64,000 bases of DNA. Origin: Semisulcospira habei (Eukaryota > Mollusca > Gastropoda > Semisulcospiridae). How positions within the stretch are numbered: the first letter of the stretch is position 1; each line of letters starts with the position of its first letter. The stretch lies in contig BTPG01000007.1 of NCBI GenBank assembly GCA_036245525.1, positions 169,643,905 to 169,707,904 of the forward strand, written 5' to 3'. This document shows, in pieces, positions 49,258 to 61,974 of this stretch. The translations under genes and the position numbers were made by a program. The notes below the pieces were generated by a model. It was not told where the DNA came from and did no database searches. It saw nothing but the letters and a program-made list of their open reading frames with translations.

Positions 49258-49782
49258 TTACGGAGATGGTCGGGCGCCTTAGCAACCGGTCTAATAACAC
49301 AAATCGGCGACAATAAAGTGAAAACAGGAAGGAGATAATAATTATGGCCCACGCGGTACATGTTCTCGCACTTTGCACTAACAAAACGTTTTGCATGCCC
49401 CCCCCCCCCCCCCCCCCCCCCCCCGCCAAAAAAAATAAATAAATAAAAATAATAAAATAAAAAAAATAAATTAAAAAAAAATAAAAATTTCTCTCAAGAA
49501 ATAATATTTTTAAAGAAAGGATAGACATTACATACCAACTACGCGGTTGATGTGCTAAGCGACGCAATAGCACGAACTTTTGCATGAAAAAAAATCAACA
49601 CCAACAACACAAATAAATAAATAAATAAATAAATAAGGAAAATTAAAATACTAATACTAATAATATTAATGATGATGATGATGATGATATTAAGTCTCTT
49701 CAGAAATTTGAATCAAAAGAAGTACCAGTAACAGAAGCGTGTTGTATAACCATGTTCTACGCTGATTACTTTGTGTTAGTTG
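49258..49782. other. no gene; C run and AT-rich tract
   Basis: A run of about 25 C (49400-49424) followed by A/T low complexity, and (AAAT)n and (GAT)n runs to 49690. Confidence 0.6.
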
Positions 49783-49862
49783 TTAACTCATTCGAGACGT
49801 GCCGCCTCCGGATACGCGGCGTTTGCCGCGTATCCGGAGGTGGCACGTCTGGAATGAGTTAA
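49783..49862. mobile_element. HP-B6 hairpin element with TTAA on both ends
   Basis: TTAACTCATTCGAGACGTG to CACGTCTGGAATGAGTTAA. The stem CCGCCTCCGGATACGCGGC pairs with two mismatches in all. Confidence 0.9.
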
Positions 49863-50202
49863 TGTATCCACCAGCACAGTATTTCAAGACCATGCTATAT
49901 GCTGAGTATACGTTGTGTGAATGGAAGGGATACTCTGCGCTTATCAGTCAGGGACATCTGTTATTACATTCACAGAAAGACGCTGGAAACAAGATGAATT
50001 ATTGATCAGCTCCATGAATGACAGAAAAGCAGCGGACGTGAATGGCAGGACATGTAACCGCCCCTCTTATTGCGAATATATTGCTGCTATGGTTATGGAC
50101 ATGCAGCAGTACCATGAACGGAACGAAGCGGGTGTAACTCGCTAGAATGACTCTCACGCCAGAGCGACCAGCCCAATTTGGTATACGCTAGATTCATCCG
50201 GG

Positions 50203-50392
50203 GTCCTTACTACACTGCCGAAAAAAAACATAACACATATGCAAGAGACATAGATCCTCATGAGCCCCCGCAGTTGCGGGGGCTCATGAGGATCTATGTC
50301 TCTTGCTTAGACTAATTTGTGGCCGTTTTAGTTGCTGAATGAACAAAAATTTCAGGCGCAAAATATGCGTCTAATGGCAGGGAAGGGGTTAC
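50203..50392. mobile_element. HP-A15 hairpin element, perfect stem
   Basis: The arms at 50241-50272 and 50275-50306 are exact complements over 32 bp with a 2-base spacer. The right end reads GGCAGGGAAGGGGTTAC, a one-base variant of the TTAA end. It is one of the freshest HP-A copies. Confidence 0.85.
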
Positions 50393-50559
50393 GCATACAC
50401 GAGTTCAACTCGGAACCACTTTGTCGTGGCAAGTTTGGAGAGGTATGAAAGAAGGAAACGACAAATAAGTATGATCATCAAATTCCGCACTCCGCTGCCG
50501 TTCCTCTCTGACAGAAACAACGCCAAAGTGAACTCGGACTCATGTGGCTTACGCCAAAC

Positions 50560-50690
50560 GAACTATGGTCAATCGAGCGTGCGCCAAAATGGCCCCGGGT
50601 CATAGATGTATGCTACAGTGACCCGGGGTCAGTCTGGCGTGGGAGGTTTACTCTGGCACGTTACACCAGCTCGAAAATGGGAAGTGTTAG
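50560..50690. mobile_element. HP-E4 hairpin, decayed
   Basis: GCGCCAAAATGGCCCCGGGTCA facing TGACCCGGGGTCAGTCTGGCG, then a degenerate GTTTACTCTGGCACGTTACACC. A weaker piece lies at 50146-50202. Confidence 0.55.
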
Positions 50691-50716
50691 ATTAACTCTG
50701 ACCCATAGCGCCATAG

Positions 50717-51221
50717 TGTGCAGCTCCAGAGAGCTGTCACAACACACCAAAGTCCGGATTTTCAACTCTAACGTAAAAGCAGTTCTCCTATATGGAGCAG
50801 AGACTTGGAGATTGACAAAAACCACTGTCAACAGAGTACAGATCTTCATAAACAGTTGCCTTAGAAGAATTTTGAAAATCCACTGGCAAGAGAAGATCAG
50901 CAACGTCAGACTCTGGGAGAGAACAGAGCAGATAACAGCAGAGAATGATATTGGGCGAAGAAGATGGGGATGGATTGGTCACAGTCTGAGAAAGCCAGCT
51001 TCCAGTATCACTAGGCAGGCATTGTCATGGAACCCCCAGAGAAAGAGGAAAAGAGGTAGGCCGAGAAACTCCTGGCGTCGAGACCTCCAAGCAGACATCA
51101 AGAGACTGGGAACCACCTGGAGTAAAATCGAAGAAGAAGCACAGGGCAGGAGTCGCTGGAGGTCTCTCGTCGACGGCCTAAACCCTGGCAGGGGTGACAG
51201 GCATAAGTAAGTAAGTAAGTA
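50717..51221 (+). mobile_element. 5'-truncated LINE fragment with 12-bp target duplication
   Basis: ATAGCGCCATAG flanks it at 50705-50716 and 51222-51233. It encodes the tail of a LINE protein (VLLYGAETWRL, INSCLRRILKIHW, GWIGHSLRK, KRKRGRPRNSWRRDL) up to a stop at 51208-51210, and ends in (TAAG)n. The frame is open but lacks all catalytic domains. Confidence 0.85.
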
Positions 51222-51315
51222 ATAGCGCCATAGGTGAGACATAATTAATGCACATTACAATATTTAGGAGTCCTCACAAGTCAAGTGATAAAATCATGAG
51301 AGACCTTCAACGCGC

Positions 51316-51440
<125 letters not shown>

Positions 51441-51547
51441 CCCATTTTGCTCCAGAGAAAGAGAAAGAGAGGACAAAGACGGCAACTGGCGGACTAGGGA
51501 AGAAGATTGGGCGAAGGCGTCTGGCCCATCTTAAAGCCTGTCTTTGC

Positions 51548-51635
<88 letters not shown>

Positions 51636-51697
51636 GATTAAGGCAATACATGCAAGAAAACGGGACAATTATTTTTAGATTGCAGACACAAGAATCG

Positions 51698-51786
51698 TAA
51701 TTTGAAATTCAATTTACCACGTTTTTTATCTCATATGCCTGTAGGCATGTGAGATCAAAAGCGTGGTAAACTGATTTCCAAATTTA
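51698..51786. mobile_element. HP-L hairpin
   Basis: AATTTGAAATTCAATTTACC, ACG and ATCTCATATGCC face GGCATGTGAGAT, CGTGGTAAACTGATTTCCAAATT. The stem is about 40 bp with bulges. 51787-52312 holds nothing but a G-rich tract at 52170-52240. Confidence 0.65.
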
Positions 51787-52310
51787 CTCTGATGTCAGCC
51801 TCCGCCTATGTCTCTAGGGCGAAGTGAAAGATCACCTCTCTAACATCACGAACTACAAGTGTTGTAATCGTGTACATGTATCGCGCATGCTCTAGCGCAG
51901 GCGCAATCTCTCTAAGTTATCTTTTCATTAACCGCACACCGGCCGTGTAACAAGGATGCTATTCTTGAGCCGGCAAAAAAGTCAGAACTTTGCCAGCTTC
52001 TTTTCCAATCTCAAAATATCACAGACTAGCTGCAGTTGTATCAGCAAATCTCAAAAAAAAAAATGTGCGGTGTTTACACCATAAGCGAAGCTACGCAAGG
52101 TAACTTATTTTCTGCACAGCTAAATCAAGAAAAGGATCGACAAAAAAATGAATAAACATTTGCAACACATGGGGGTGGGGGAGGGGTGTTTAGGGGTGGG
52201 GTGGGCTGAGGGGGGGTGGGTGGGACGGGGGTGGTTGTAGTGGAATGTGGGTTTGCAATGTAAAAACAGAGATGCAACGTATTATACATAATAATGATAA
52301 TTATTATTTT

Positions 52311-52312
<2 letters not shown>

Positions 52313-52384
<72 letters not shown>
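52313..52384. repeat. (TAG)n microsatellite
   Basis: About 24 TAG units with one interruption. Confidence 0.95.
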
Positions 52385-52499
52385 AACATGTATTATACAT
52401 TAAAACGAAGGAAAATGTATTACATTCATTTTGTTCTGCCTCGGGGCGTCTTTAAAGGCATGAATATAATCAAATACTACTCTTCAACTATCGCAATCA

Positions 52500-52548
52500 G
52501 TCTGTATGCTGGTCTGTGACTTTGGACCTTACGGCTTTCAGCCGACAA
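52500..52548. mobile_element. HP-D6 half hairpin
   Basis: GTATGCTGGTCTGTGACTTTG, then GACCTTACGGCTTTCAGCCG. The outer right arm is lost. Confidence 0.55.
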
Positions 52549-52619
52549 TATCAATCAATAACGACAAGCCAGGAATCGAACTAATTCTACCCCTGCTGTG
52601 AAACCGGGGAACGACCTAC

Positions 52620-52965
52620 AAGAAACTAAATTATTGACGTCACAGCTGTCTATCAGCACAGTAGTGCAAAAATGCACTTTGATGTTATGTAAGTCAATGA
52701 CATCACAGCTAAAACGAACTAAAATTAGTCCTGCAGTGGCGGAAATGCACTGTGATGCGATGTAAGTCAATGACGTCACAGATATGACGAATTGTCTCAG
52801 GCATTACAGAAGTGGCGGAAATGCAATTTGACGTGATCTGAGTCAGCAACGTTATAAATCAATCATTCGTTGGTGCCCCGCATCACGGCGGCAGTGGCAA
52901 AAACTATACGTCTTAATGAGATACAAGTCAATGATGTCGCACTGTCACTCTTGCATATCGTCTCT
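52620..52965. repeat. degenerate tandem repeat with TGACGTCA, about four copies
   Basis: The unit of 80-105 bp is marked by CAGTGGCGGAAATGCACT, GATGTAAGTCAATGACGTCA and CAGCT. It carries CRE-like TGACGTCA or TGACATCA in each of the better copies. No coding sense. 52966-53186 is featureless. Confidence 0.65.
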
Positions 52966-53186
52966 GTCACTGTTGCAGTGTCAAATATTAGCAGACTCAG
53001 CCTGCTGGCCCTAAGCTGGAAGACTGATAGGCATTCACCCTGGAGCACCAAAGACAACTTACCTTTCACATCCAGACAGGTCCATCACTCACGTAGACTT
53101 AACCTGGTGGCCGTTCTCCTAAGCAGAGGCTGACTGCGCTCGCGGGCTCGCTTTCAGACCTCTCGTCACACATTAGGACGCAGCCA

Positions 53187-53382
53187 TTAACCCTTTTCAT
53201 CCTGATACACTATTACTATGTTAGTTCAAGGGTGGCGCCAGAATAGCTTGGCGCCTCAGGCGCCAAGCTATTCTGGCGCCACCCTTGAAATCAAATGATT
53301 GATCTTTCTCCTGATCTGTAACGTAGCCTTCATAGGACAATAAGCATATTTTTAAAATCAGCCTCAAGATGTAATGGGTTAA
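53187..53382. mobile_element. HP-C10 hairpin element with TTAA on both ends
   Basis: TTAA at 53187-53190 and 53379-53382, 188 bp between. The terminal repeats are CCCTTTTCATCCTGA and TCAAGATGTAATGGG. The stem reads GTGGCGCCAG with CTGGCGCCAC. This copy has CCC ends while HP-C6 and HP-C8 have CTC ends, although the hairpin core is the same. Confidence 0.9.
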
Positions 53383-54354
53383 ATGTAGAAATCGGTACAA
53401 CTTTCCGCTTCTAAATAGAAGAGGCTGGGGCGCGTCTGAACCGTGTATCCTTGCACCCCACACACCCCACCCCTTAAAAAGTCTCCCACAGAACGCACTT
53501 TCAGTACAAAGAACTTTCCAACAAAGAACAAATAAGAACCATGGGACAGCCCACCCTTTCCCTTTAACTTTTGTAAATAAAATAATTTATTGTTTTTTTT
53601 GTGTATAGTAGGACTGTTGTTTTTGGTGAGAGACCCAAATGGAAAATAATATGTATAAAACTAGTGATTTTTATCAATTTTTAACTGATTTAAGAAGATT
53701 AACTAACACCTTCGTTCTATATATTACTGAAATAAAGCTTAAATTGCTAAAGTCCCCGATCACTTTGTGCCAGTGGGACATAAAAATGGAGTAACGAACG
53801 AACGAACACCCTTTCCCATTCACAAAGTGACATCATCCTTGACGCAGTCACACCCTGTGGACGGGCACACAAAGCATTTACTCTGTTCAGAGCACCATAG
53901 AGCACGACGGACGCGGAACACAGAAAGGCGAGCTATATATCTGTGATATGAAGACAGTCGGAATTTAAACTATGCGTCCTCGGTGACCACACAGACCTTT
54001 TACATTGATTTCCGGGTATAACCGCATATTTGACTCACAGACAGATTAATTAAGACACATGACTGTGATGTAACCCCATAAAGGCCGTTATGTTAGACCG
54101 CCAGCTACTTTCTGTTTTTGGTCATGGTCCAGGAGTTGTGCTACAAATAGTTTCTACCTCGGCTCTGACGCTTGGTGGAGTTGAGCGGCGCATACGCTTG
54201 AGCGGTAAGGCGGACACAAAGTGATATGATCACACAGTTATGAACGACATAACAACGTTAAGAGGCATTATAAAAAAAAATTCTATATATACCAGGTGTT
54301 GATATTCGTCAGTTTTATGTAATGGTGAGACTGCTTCGAGAGCGCGTAGGACCT
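53383..54354. other. no gene; possible LINE tail
   Basis: Near 53730-53810, GAAATAAAGC followed by GGGACATAAAAATGGAG and (TAACGAACGAAC) looks like a short LINE or SINE 3' end. The rest shows nothing. Confidence 0.35.
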
Positions 54355-54551
54355 TTAACCGCTTCACTGTCAATCCAAATGCAAGAGGCATCGATCCTCA
54401 TGGGCCACCGCAAATGCGGGGGCCCATGAGGATCAATGCCTCTTGCTAACGCGACTTTGTGTCCTTGGTTCTTGGACGGTTTGGGCTCTTTGGCGTTGAG
54501 TCTACGATTTCGGAAACGTAATGTACGTCCACGGGCAGTAAACAGGTTATT
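54355..54551. mobile_element. HP-A16 hairpin element with both ends
   Basis: TTAA (54355-54358) then CCGCTTCACTGTCA; on the right GGGCAGTAAACAGG then TTAT. The hairpin is at 54381-54446. Its stem has CATGGGCC with GGCCCATG, whereas other copies have CATGAGCC with GGCTCATG: both arms changed. Confidence 0.8.
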
Positions 54552-55570
<1,019 letters not shown>

Positions 55571-55667
55571 GGTAGAGGCAGATCTATTGAGTGGTTGCAC
55601 GAAGCAGACGAACTTTCCGTCTCAGTTGCGTCCCTTTGGCTTGACTAGTTCCGGTATAACTAGTGCA

Positions 55668-58600
55668 ATGGCGGAGAACAACGAGCGCGTATTTGAGTCA
55701 ATGAAAGTGAAGGAATTGCGTGAATATCTCGGCAAACATAGGCAGTTAACAAGTGGTAAAAAAGAAGAATTAGTCCGGAGAGCTAAAGGCACTTTCCAGC
55801 TCTTACTCCAGAAAAATACAGACGACTTATGCACGGGTGAATCTGCAACTGACAAACATACATCAGGTATTGTAAATTGAAAAAATTCAATTCTCGAAAA
55901 TTGTTGTCGTTGTACTTGTAGCCTTTCTCTCAGCTTCTGCCTTGTCACTTGTGTAAGTTATAGGCCTGCCCTACTTGTACAGTTCTTTGTTATAGTACTT
56001 GTAAGCAAATTCAGTTTTCACAATTATTTAATTAGTTAATTATTAGTTTAGTAATTAAAATTAATACATTGATTAGTAATTAAATGCTAACTGCCAGTAC
56101 GAAAAGAATTAGTAAGTTGTGGGGGTGGGGTGGGGATTGAGCCATTTGAGGTAGGGGGTAGAAGTAAGTCAAGAATAATTAGGCTACTGATAGTGATACA
56201 TAGTGACATACTAACTGATCTAAGCTAACTAGCAAGGTAGTAAAAAATGCTGATTAGTGTTTCTGTGGGATTTCTGTAATTTACTTATAATGTTTGTGCA
56301 GGTGTGTGTGGTGCATGTATGCGTTGTCAGAAAATGTGTGTTATTAAATGTTTACAATATTTGTGTGTGTCACTGTGTCAGTGTGTGTGTGTATGTATTA
56401 TTTGCTTTTTTGTTTTAATGTGTTCTTTATTTTTTAATGCACACTGGATAACAATTGTCCATTATTGTATAAGGTTTGGGCAATAAATATACTGTTCACT
56501 GTTTAAATAAAATTACATTACTGTAAAGATGGCATTACTTAGAAGGCCTCACAGCCTAATAAAGTCCCAAACTACTATTACTACTAGTAATAATAATGCT
56601 TTGCTTTTAGCACTAGCAGATAACCCACATCTAGAGAACCAAACAGTTGCCAGCCTTCAGGGATGGATTGAAGTGGACAAGGTGACTGTGGATGACTGGC
56701 CAGATGTTACAGACAAAGAATTGTACAATTACCTTGTGTACACCTGCCATAAAACTGTGGACTTAAAAAGTACACAGGCCAGAAGACAACTGAAAGCTCA
56801 CACATTTTATGAAGATCGTCATGTACATTCAATCAGGTAAAGAAATAAATTTAATGTGCGTATCTGTTGTGTGTGCATGTCTGCCTTTCTATTGTCATGC
56901 TCTGTTCAGCATTTTCTCTTTTAAAAAAAAAGAATATCGGTGCTGGTCACTTGCAGTCATTTTCTAATCACACTGATTATGCTGTTATATCAAGTGAGTG
57001 GTGCAAGTTTGCAGCAACATAATATATTATACAGCAGTAGATATTTGAACTAAACACCCCACAGGGGGGACCGGGGTTTCTTCTGATGTCCTCCCCTCTG
57101 AGCGTTACCTCAGCTATCCATAGTGTAACACTTTCCTATCGGTTCTCGTGCTTTTCCATCTTATCTTATGCTTACTATCCTTTTTTTTTCTGCCTTCCAG
57201 CCCAGTCATCTGTATTTTTTCCAAACCCACCTTCCTACATTGGCTTCATGGCTCCCACTTACGGGTCATGTATTTTGTCGTTGAGGGGTGTATTTTAGTT
57301 GGTGGTATGGTGGTTTTATTCTGCCATATGGCACTAGTATTTGGCTTTTTATGCCTGTTAATTACTTATGTTTATTATTTAAGATAGTTGTATTTCTTTT
57401 TATACTGTTTTTTAAACCTGGAGTTCGAAAAATTGAGGTGAATACTCTGCGTCTCCAGCGCCTCCTAACTTTATGACCTTGTAAACATGATTCGTGTGAG
57501 GTGCCATGAAGCTGATGTCATGTGTGTTGTATTGTCCTGTCCTGTCCAACGGTCCTGATATGACTCTAACGAGTTAACTGGACCTTAAGCAATGTAAAAA
57601 CAAAACAAACAATTTGAAATAAACAAATGTAAGAGTTCTGTGTTTTAGACGCCACATTTCTGTAGGTTTTATATCTTGTGTGCACAAGTATTAATGAATC
57701 TATGTTTTTGCAGTTATCACCCTGTCACTAAAGACAGTGAACAGTGCTACATCAAGTGTCTTGTCATTCCAAGCGCAGCATCAACAGACAAGAGCAAGTA
57801 TCCAGACAAGAGTGTTTGGATTTGTCTATCCAAGGTAACTGGCCAAGCCAGATCTGCATACTGCACTTGCACTGCAGGGTAAGTTATCTCCCAAAATATT
57901 TGCATTTATTGGAATGTCGTGCCTGTTATTGTAAGTAATTCCTTCGTAGGTAATAAGATTTGGTGAATTTAATTTATATATATAATATATACATAAACAA
58001 TTCAATTCACCAGATCTTATTACCCCCAGAACTAAATTGACAGACACAACATGTCTATAAATGCAAATATTTTGTTTAAAAAAAAAAAAGGGGGGGGGAT
58101 TTCTATTATTTTATTTATTTATTTTAAAAAATTCCTTAAAAAAAAAAATCAAATGTAGTACTTAGCTTGATGAACGCAAGGTGCAATTGTAATCGCAGTA
58201 CAAAAGTTTGCGGTTTGTTCCAAATGTAACTGTTAGACTGCAATGACAATAAAGTAGTTCTACATTTCACATGTTTTACTAGTATTTTGTTTCTTTGACT
58301 TTTTTCACTTTGTTAGTTTTATTTTTGTAGGGGTGGGGTGGTGATTGAGGTGGGGGTTACACTGGTTTGATTGTATTCACTATATTATTGGTATTTTTAC
58401 CCCAACAATTCTGGGTCCGTAGGTGTAAAATTTTGTTTCTCAGAAACTAATGAACGCATTACATTCAAGATTGGTATGTAATTATGGTTATAAGGAGATA
58501 TTACCATGATGACATTGTAATTTTTTTGGAATCATATTCTTTTACAACTGGAGAGCTGTTGACGGCCCAAGCCCTGGCCAGGGTGATGGTCATTAACTAA

Positions 58601-59873
58601 CTATTCTCGCACAAACTATTTGACAATTTCTTTAAACATGATCACTTTAGTGCGAGCGGGGTAATTTGATGTTCCCTTTGTGAGGTCCCTATTTGTTGTC
58701 ATTATTATTTATTTATCTTTTTTTCATTACAGTCTTGAGGGATCATGCAACCACGTAGCTGCATTGCTATATGCTTTGGTGGATATTACTTTATTTAAAC
58801 AAAAAGGCTTGGATTCAAGCACATCAAGTGCATGCAAGTGGAAGCAACCTCGAAAAAGACGACTGAGCCCAAAAAAGGCCACAGACTTTTGTGTCAAAAG
58901 TGGAGATCCAGAGCAGGCAGTGCACTCAGGTGTGAACATCACTTCATTTGCAAAACGGATGCATCAATGCAATCCAGACTGCGGCTGGCTGATAAATTAC
59001 AGTGCACCTGAAATTTCTTTTCCTGCCAAGACCAATAACCATAAGAAGCTGCCGCCTATTCCTGAACCTAACTACAGGTTTGCAGACTGGGTGGACATAA
59101 AGTCAAGCAAATGCCAGCAAGTCTTTAAAGAATTTGTCGCGAACCAATCAGTAACAGCAAGCGAAAAGGTACTGATTGAGGAATTGACCAGGGATCAGAA
59201 TACTAAAGGGAGTTGGATGGATATGAGAAAAGGAAAACTGACCTCAAGTAAATTTGGTGAAATTTACAAACAAAAGCAGAGCACTAAACCTGACAGTTTA
59301 TTAAAATCTGTGATGCAGTATTATGAGGATGGCACCAGGCAGGAGAATGAACACATGAAATGGGGCCGAACACATGAACCAGCAGCAAGAAGATGCTACC
59401 ATAACATTATGAGCAAATCACATCCTGGTATTGAAGTCAAGAAAAGCGGCCTGCATTTATATAATGATGCCCCTTATTTAGCTGCAAGTCCTGATGGCAT
59501 TGTGACCTGCCCTCACTGTAACGAGGACAAAAGGGAAGGACTTTTAGAGGTGAAGTGTCCCTCTGTATACAGAAATAAGACCCCAGAAGAAGCATGCCTT
59601 CAAGATAATTTTTTTTGTCGAGTTGTAAATGGCCAGGTCACTCTTAAAAGAGAACACAATTATTATTTTCAAGTCCAAGGACAAATGGCTGTAACTGGTA
59701 GGAAATGGTGTGACTTTTTTGTGTGGACACTTAAGGGCCAATCTGTGGAATGCATCCACTTTGATGAAGATCTGTGGAGTAAAGTTATATCGAAATTGAC
59801 ATATTTTTATGTGACTGCTGTAGTTCCAGAGTTGTTCACTGAGCGTGTTAAGAGAGGGCTTGCTCTGTCTTAA
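55668..59873 (+). CDS. SAP-SWIM-YqaJ nuclease-like protein, four exons, 576 aa
   Basis: Proposed exons: 55668-55866, 56611-56836, 57714-57878 and 58733-59873. All introns are GT-AG, the phases agree across every junction and the total is 1731 nt with the stop. Residues about 12-41 (MKVKELREYLGKH...GKKEELVRR) form a SAP DNA-binding helix pair. A middle region (GWIEVDKVTVDDWPDVTDKE) matches the family. SWIM zinc ligands are Cys192, Cys194, Cys202 and His204, spanning the intron 3 junction. From about 365 to 550 lies a YqaJ/lambda-exonuclease-type PD-(D/E)xK domain: GRTHEP with Glu412, SPDG with Asp451, LLEVK with Glu469 and Lys471, and YFQVQGQM. A CPHC pair lies near 456-459. Catalytic residues look intact, so a DNA nuclease is likely; the biological role is unknown. 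The start is the ATG in GCAATGGCG. Confidence 0.85.
57949..58024. repeat. inverted repeat in intron 3
   Basis: GGTAATAAGATTTGGTGAATT and the complement of AATTCACCAGATCTTATTACC surround a TA-rich loop. The arms are about 21 bp with one mismatch, so another hairpin element may lie here. Introns 1-3 otherwise show only AT-rich sequence and a few polyA-like words. Confidence 0.7.
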
Positions 59874-60394
59874 GTGGAATGAGTGAAACCTGGCAGCTTT
59901 ACTGGCTCATACTTTCCAGTATTGTTGTTTTATTTTTATTTTTTCCATATACATAATATGCTGGTGGGCTTTGAATGTGCCAGGCACTGCATGTAATAGT
60001 GTGGCTGGCTGTGTTTATTTGCAATATTAACTTTTAAAATATCCAATATTCATTTTATAGAATTATTCATTTTTATTATACATGTTTATAAATTTATGTA
60101 GCCTGTAATTACATTTAGAGGTGATCTGCTTGCCCATATAACTATGATATTAGTATGCACTCTACCCCATCTTTTGGTGAAGTTCACGTCCTTCTGGGTT
60201 ATCCTCATCACTGGGCAGTACTTATATCAAAAAACCTCCAACAATTTTTTAAAATTTTTAATGTAAATTTGCTAGGACATTACCAGAAGTTTAAGTGCAT
60301 TCAGAAGATATTTACAACTCAGTACATAGTAGAAGTTAATGCACATAAATATTATAATTATTCAGTTAGACAATTTAATGATTTTTGGGGACAC
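59874..60394 (+). other. 3' flank of the SWIM-YqaJ gene
   Basis: AT-rich, no further reading frame. It probably is 3' UTR if the signal at 62434 is used. Confidence 0.4.
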
Positions 60395-61974
60395 TGGACA
60401 GTGAGACAGTGTTAGCTGAAGAGGTGGAAGCAGCCGTACGCGGCCTGAAGGGAGGAAAGTCTCCAGGTGTAGACAACATACCTGCTGAACTGTTGAAACA
60501 TGGAGGAGAAGTAACAACGAAGGTCCTCACTACACTCTGTCAAAAGATCTGGGAGCAAAAGAAATGGCCAGTAGAATGGACACAGTCTCTAGTGATCCCG
60601 CTCCCCAAGAAAGGAAACATGAAACAGTGCCAGAACTACAGAACTATCAGTCTGATAAGTCACCCTAGCAAAGTAATGCTTAGAATCATTCTCAACCGCC
60701 TCAAAACTTTCGCCGAGGAACTGCTGGCAGAAGAACAGGCTGGCTTCAGAGTTGAAAGAAGCACTGTAGAGCAGATTTTCAACTGCCGCGTCCTGATCGA
60801 GAAACATCTGCAGCATCAGCGCGAACTCTACCACAACTTCATTGATTTCAGGAAAGCATTTGATCGCGTCTGGCACGACGGACTCTGGCAAGTCATGAGA
60901 TCGTTCAACATAGAGGAGGGACTGATCCAAATGATAGAAGCGCTTTACAAGAACGCCTGCAGCGCGGTTCTACTTAACAATCAGTCAGGCGAGTTCTTCA
61001 GGACGACGATCGGTGTCCGTCAAGGATGCCTGCTCTCTCCTGTCCTTTTCAACATATTCCTGGAGAAGATCATGCAGGAAACCCTCCACGACCACCATAC
61101 TTCAATCTCTATTGGTGGCAGATCCCTGTGCAATCTTCGATTCGCAGACGATATTGACCTCATGGCAGGCAGCAATAGTGAGCTCCAAAACCTGACAGAC
61201 AAACTTTCAAGTAGCGCAGGGTCTTATGGCATGGAGATCAGTACGGATAAAAGCAAAGTGATGATCAACACCACAAGCGACAGCAGCAGCAACATTCACA
61301 TGAACGGCCAGAAGCTAGAAGAGGTCAATAGCTTCAAGTACTTGGGAGCCACCCTGTCCAAAGACGGTAGTTGCGTAGCAGAGATCCGTATCAGGATAGG
61401 TACAGCAACATCCGCAATGGCCAGGCTGGACAGGATATGGCGAAGTAACTCCATCAGCTTCACCATCAAGTACAGGCTTTACAAGTCCCTCGTAGTGTCT
61501 ATTCTACTCTACGGCTGTGAGACTTGGACACTGCTTGCAGACTCAGAAAAGAAAATCCAGGCCTTTGAGAACAAGTGCCTGAGGAAGTTGCTCCGCATCT
61601 CGTACCGCGAGCACAAGACCAACGAATATGTACGGAGCATCGTCACTTCCCTGGTGGGCCCACATGAACCCCTTCTGGCAACCGTGAAACGGCGCAAGCT
61701 TGCTTGGTTTGGCCACGTGACCCGACACAACACCTTGTCCAAGACTATCCTCCAAGGCACTCTCGAAGGAAGTCGTCGGCGAGGTCGTCAGAGAAAGAGT
61801 TGGGTCGCAAACATAAAAGAATGGACCGAACTCGAGATGCCAGACTTGCTTGCCACCGCCCAAAATAGAACTCAGTGGAGAGCACTGTCTGTTGCCGCTG
61901 CCTTTCAGTCCCCCCAACGCCCAGTTCGGGCAAGGGACTGATGATGATGATGATGATGATGGACAGTGAGACAG
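60395..61974 (+). mobile_element. 5'-truncated RTE-like LINE with 15-bp target duplication
   Basis: TGGACAGTGAGACAG flanks the insert at 60395-60409 and 61960-61974. The element proper is 60410-61959 and ends in (ATG)n, the usual RTE tail. It lacks the endonuclease. It lies in sense orientation downstream of the SWIM-YqaJ gene. Confidence 0.92.
60410..61941 (+). pseudogene. RTE-like reverse transcriptase, N-terminally truncated
   Basis: Open from the truncation point to the stop: GLKGGKSPGVDNIPAELL, NYRTISLIS, AGFRVERSTVEQIF, FIDFRKAFDRV, GVRQGCLLSPVLF, RFADDIDLMA, FKYLGATLS, VSILLYGCETWTLL, WFGHVTRHN and RRRGRQRKSW. The RT palm with FADD is whole and there is no stop, so the insertion is probably young. 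Without endonuclease or promoter it is not an autonomous element. Confidence 0.88.

Noticed and set aside
56529..56610. ATG at 56529 as the start of exon 2 or of a separate protein
   Set aside because: The polypyrimidine acceptor TTTGCTTTTAG at 56600-56610 gives a phase-consistent junction with exon 1; the upstream part is then intron.
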